A stretch of DNA of 64,000 nt from Achromobacter deleyi (lineage in GTDB: Bacteria; Pseudomonadota; Gammaproteobacteria; Burkholderiales; Burkholderiaceae_B), in the NCBI RefSeq assembly GCF_016127315.1, contig NZ_CP065997.1:1860001-1924000 (forward strand), given 5' to 3'. The translations under genes and the position numbers were made by a program. A model generated the notes under the pieces. The model was given only the letters and a program-made list of their open reading frames with translations, did no database searches and was not told the origin of the DNA. The first letter of the stretch is position 1; every line of letters begins with the position of its first letter. Shown piece by piece: positions 61,321 through 64,000 of the stretch.

Positions 61321-62307
61321 TCATGCCGACAGCGGCACCAGGAAGTCCTGGCTGATGCGGTTGCCCAGGTCGTTGATGCGGTCCAGGAAGTGCTCCAGGT
61401 ACTGGTGCAGTCCGTTATGCAGAATGTCCTCGACGCGGCCGAACTGCAGCTCGGCGCACAGCATGCCGGCGCGCCGTTCGGTCTCGGTCGAGCGCTGGTT
61501 CGAGACGCGCGCCAGGTCGTCGGCCACCGCGCGCATCGCCGCCAGCAGCGAACGCGGCATGTCCGGATGCAGGATCAGCAGCTCGGCCACGCGGTCGGGC
61601 GTGATCACGTCACGATAGACCTTGCGGTAGATCTCCAGCCCCGACACCGAGCTGAGCAGCGCCGACCAGCGGTAGAACTCGCTCTGCAGCGCGCTCGGCG
61701 CTTGACCGTCGGCGCGGCCCTCCTGTTGCTGCTGCGGCGTGCCGTTGCCGTCGTGTTCGTGGAACTTCACGTCCAGCATGCGCGCGGTGTTGTCGGCGCG
61801 TTCCAGGTGCATGCCGATGCGCAGGAAGTACAGCGCCTCGTCTTCCAGCATGGTGCCGATGGTGACGCCGCGCGCCAGGTGCGAGCGGAACTTGACCCAC
61901 TCGAAGAACTCGCCCGGGTTGCGTTCCAGCAGGCCGGTGTGCAGATGCTTGAGCAGCTCCAGCCAGGTGGTGTTGTAGGTCTCCCAGACTTCGGTGGTGA
62001 GGCTGCCGCGCACGGCGCGGGCGTTCTCGCGGGCGGCGCGCATGCAGCTGTAGATGGACGAGGGGTTCTCGGCGTCGCGCACCATGTATTGCAGCACGTC
62101 CTGCGGCGAAACCACGGTATGTTTGGCATGGTAAAGCCGTTGCAGTTCGGAGATGCGCAGCACGGCGTTCCACGAGCCTTCGCGGGTCTGCGCGTCCTGC
62201 GGCAGCAGCGACATCTGCAGGTTCACGTCCAGCATGCGGGCGGTGTTCTCGGCGCGCTCGGTGTAGCGGCACATCCAGAACAGGTTGTCGGCGGTTCGGC
62301 TCAGCAT
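61321..62307 (-). CDS. Alpha-E domain-containing protein
   Basis: A 328-aa all-helical protein. ATG 62307 starts MLSRTADNLFWMCRYTERAENTARMLDV, the family signature (COG2307). TYNTTWLELLKHLHTGLLERNP and FLRIGMHLERADNTARMLDVKF near 170 are further conserved helices with acidic residues. Function unknown, but the gene always accompanies the ATP-grasp and transglutaminase genes. It follows the ATP-grasp gene by two bases. Confidence 0.92.
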   Translation of the reverse strand: MLSRTADNLFWMCRYTERAENTARMLDVNLQMSLLPQDAQTREGSWNAVLRISELQRLYHAKHTVVSPQDVLQYMVRDAENPSSIYSCMRAARENARAVRGSLTTEVWETYNTTWLELLKHLHTGLLERNPGEFFEWVKFRSHLARGVTIGTMLEDEALYFLRIGMHLERADNTARMLDVKFHEHDGNGTPQQQQEGRADGQAPSALQSEFYRWSALLSSVSGLEIYRKVYRDVITPDRVAELLILHPDMPRSLLAAMRAVADDLARVSNQRSTETERRAGMLCAELQFGRVEDILHNGLHQYLEHFLDRINDLGNRISQDFLVPLSA

Positions 62308-62309
62308 CG

Positions 62310-63740
62310 TTATTCCTCCAGAACCCAGGTGTCCTTGGTGCCGCCGCCCTGGCTGCTGTTGACCACCAGCGAGCCTTCGGTCAGCGCCACGCGGCACAGG
62401 CCGCCCGGCACGGTGCGGATGTCCTTGCCGCACAGCACGTAGGGGCGCAGGTCGACGTGGCGCGGCGCCACGCCCGACTCGACATAGGTCGGCACCGTGG
62501 ACAGCGCCAGCGTCGGTTGCGCGATGTAGTTGGCGGGGTTGGCGCGAACCCGGTCCTTGAACGACTCGACCTCGGCGCGGGTGGCCGACGGGCCGACCAG
62601 CATGCCGTAGCCGCCGGCGCCGTGCACTTCCTTGACCACCAGGTCGTGCATGTTGGCCAGCACGTGGGACAGTTCCTCCGGCCGTCCGCAGCGCCACGTG
62701 GGCACGTTCGACAGGATCGGTTCCTCGCCCAGGTAGAAGCGGATCATGTCCGGCACGTAGAGGTAGGTGGACTTGTCGTCGGCAATGCCGGTGCCGATGG
62801 CGTTGGCCAGCGTCACGCGGCCGGCGCGGTACACCGACAGCAGGCCCGGCACGCCCAGCGCCGAATCGGCGCGGAACGACAGCGGATCGAGGAAGTCGTC
62901 ATCCAGCCGGCGGTAGATCACGTCGACCTTGCGCGGTCCCTGCGTGGTGCGCATGTACACCGTGTTCTGCTCGACGAACAGGTCCTGGCCTTCCACCAGT
63001 TCCACGCCCATCTGCTGCGCCAGGAACGCATGCTCGAAGTAGGCCGAGTTGTACATGCCAGGCGTCAGCACCACCACGGTGGGATCGTCGCCGCCATGCG
63101 GCGCCACTTCGCGCAGGTTGTCCAGCAGCAGGTCGGGGTAGTGCGCCACCGGTTCGACCTTGATGCGGCTGAACGCGGCGGGCATCAGCCGCATCGACAT
63201 CTTGCGGTTCTCCAGCATGTACGACACGCCGGACGGCACCCGCAGGTTGTCTTCCAGCACGTAGAACTCGCCGGCGCCGGCGCGCACGATGTCGACCCCG
63301 GCGATATGGCAGTAGATGTCCTCGGCCACGTCCACGTCCTGCATCTCGGGGCGGTACTGGGCGTTCAGGAACACCTGCTCGGCCGGCACCACGCCGGCGC
63401 GGACGATGTCATGGCCGTGGTAGATGTCGTGGATGAACATGTTCAGCGCCCGCACGCGCTGCTTCAGGCCGGCTTCCAGGCGGCGCCACTCGTCGGCGGG
63501 GATGATGCGCGGGATCATGTCGAACGGGATCAGGCGTTCGGTGCCGGCGGCGTCGCCGGCCACCGAAAAGGTGATGCCGACCCGCCGGAAACTCAGGTCG
63601 GCCTCCAGGCGGCGCACTGCCATGGCTTCCGCCGATTGCTCCTGGTGCCAGCGCTCGAAGGCCTGGTAATGGGAGCGTATGCCGCCGGCGCTGTCGCGCA
63701 TTTCGTCATAGGCGGCGGGACGGGATGATCTGTCCTTCAT
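62310..63740 (-). CDS. Circularly permuted ATP-grasp protein
   Basis: A 476-aa enzyme of the type 2 circularly permuted ATP-grasp family (COG2308). ATG 63740, after a GGAG site, gives MKDRSSRPAAYDEMRDSAGG. RLIPFDMIPRIIPADEW near 70, YVLEDNLRVPSGVSYMLENR near 180 (metal and ATP ligands) and IYRRLDDDFLDPLSF near 300, plus KEVHGAGGYGMLVGP near 370, are signatures. Predicted to form peptide-like bonds, perhaps making the small molecule or tag handled by the cluster. It is first of the four genes. Confidence 0.93.
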   Translation of the reverse strand: MKDRSSRPAAYDEMRDSAGGIRSHYQAFERWHQEQSAEAMAVRRLEADLSFRRVGITFSVAGDAAGTERLIPFDMIPRIIPADEWRRLEAGLKQRVRALNMFIHDIYHGHDIVRAGVVPAEQVFLNAQYRPEMQDVDVAEDIYCHIAGVDIVRAGAGEFYVLEDNLRVPSGVSYMLENRKMSMRLMPAAFSRIKVEPVAHYPDLLLDNLREVAPHGGDDPTVVVLTPGMYNSAYFEHAFLAQQMGVELVEGQDLFVEQNTVYMRTTQGPRKVDVIYRRLDDDFLDPLSFRADSALGVPGLLSVYRAGRVTLANAIGTGIADDKSTYLYVPDMIRFYLGEEPILSNVPTWRCGRPEELSHVLANMHDLVVKEVHGAGGYGMLVGPSATRAEVESFKDRVRANPANYIAQPTLALSTVPTYVESGVAPRHVDLRPYVLCGKDIRTVPGGLCRVALTEGSLVVNSSQGGGTKDTWVLEE

Positions 63741-64000
63741 GGCTCCTCCGTTGCAGATGCTGACGGCCGGCTTGGGCGCGGCCGTTGTCCGGTCCGTGCA
63801 GGACCGGTCTGACTGAATAAGCAACCCGCATGCCAGCTTGGGCAGGGGCGTGCGGGCGCCGCCCTGGAGGTAAATATCCTCTCGTCGGCGGCGGATGGCT
63901 ACCCTCCGGATGAACGGAGGGCTCGATGGCGCAAGCGGGACGGCAAGCCCCGCCTGGGGGTGAATGGCGGTGATGCCAGGGTGAAACGGGTCGGGATCCT
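63741..64000. other. Gene-free end of the window upstream of the Anbu cluster
   Basis: 260 bases without an ORF. It should hold the promoter of the ATP-grasp gene. CCCTCCGGATGAACGGAGGG (63903-63922) is a small hairpin; no other structure or promoter hexamer stands out. Confidence 0.5.

Overview
The window reads as chromosomal DNA of a high-GC betaproteobacterium of the family Alcaligenaceae, most like Bordetella or Achromobacter. The reasons are the gene order (a WbpM/WlbL-type dehydratase beside waaC-waaA; dat-DUF493-lipB; dapF-DUF484-xerC; two lpxL-type genes beside metK; ahcY-yvlD-metF), several Bug/TctC solute receptors, and a SAH riboswitch ahead of ahcY. This placement rests on recall of families and synteny, not on a search.

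Layout. (1) 1-9961: a visibly AT-richer surface-sugar island. On the minus strand it carries eight tightly packed genes for a nonulosonic acid of the legionaminic type: a 4,6-dehydratase, NeuB, NeuC, a NeuD/PglD acetyltransferase, a Gfo/Idh oxidoreductase, NeuA, an SDR and a CBS-aminotransferase fusion. Two unassigned genes lie beyond it. (2) 9979-14202: waaC-waaA (LPS inner core), then birA-coaX and a 54-residue membrane ORF on the other strand. (3) 14298-18496: an MCE/Mla-like lipid ABC transporter (permease, ATPase, MCE protein, lipoprotein) and an alpha/beta hydrolase. (4) 18650-24658: dacC (frameshifted as read), dat, a DUF493 gene, lipB, a Sel1-repeat gene, a LacI-like sensor without a DNA-binding domain, and lipA. 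(5) 24659-27734: rmlB-rmlA-rmlC without rmlD, and a cobalamin adenosyltransferase. (6) 27895-32190: a CusF-like protein, hslVU, a single-cysteine DksA and a COG0523 GTPase. (7) 32543-37673: a zinc locus with zur divergent from [56-aa ORF]-znuC-znuB-znuA-DUF1007-nicO across a palindromic Zur-type box. (8) 37687-42137: xerC, DUF484, dapF and two lipid A acyltransferases, all on the minus strand. (9) 42414-52945: metK, an amidase, an MHS transporter, a double-length AsnC/Lrp regulator, a LysR-controlled bug-leuC2-leuD2-dehalogenase-like operon, and a DUF1289 protein. (10) 53032-57257: a GT4 glycosyltransferase and the SAH-riboswitch-controlled ahcY with yvlD and metF. (11) 57421-63740: a second Bug receptor, a DUF3800 protein, and the Anbu proteasome cluster (ATP-grasp, alpha-E, transglutaminase, Anbu).

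How the parts work together. The island and waa/rml genes build LPS. dacC and dat act on cell-wall D-amino acids. lipB and lipA make lipoate. The zinc locus senses, imports and distributes metal. metK, ahcY and metF run the SAM cycle. No rRNA, tRNA, CRISPR array, insertion sequence or prophage was recognised. The points most worth a second look are the modified-nonulosonate island with its CBS-aminotransferase fusion, the dacC frameshift, the fluoroacetate-dehalogenase-like gene beside an isomerase-like pair, the extended Zur operon and the Anbu cluster.
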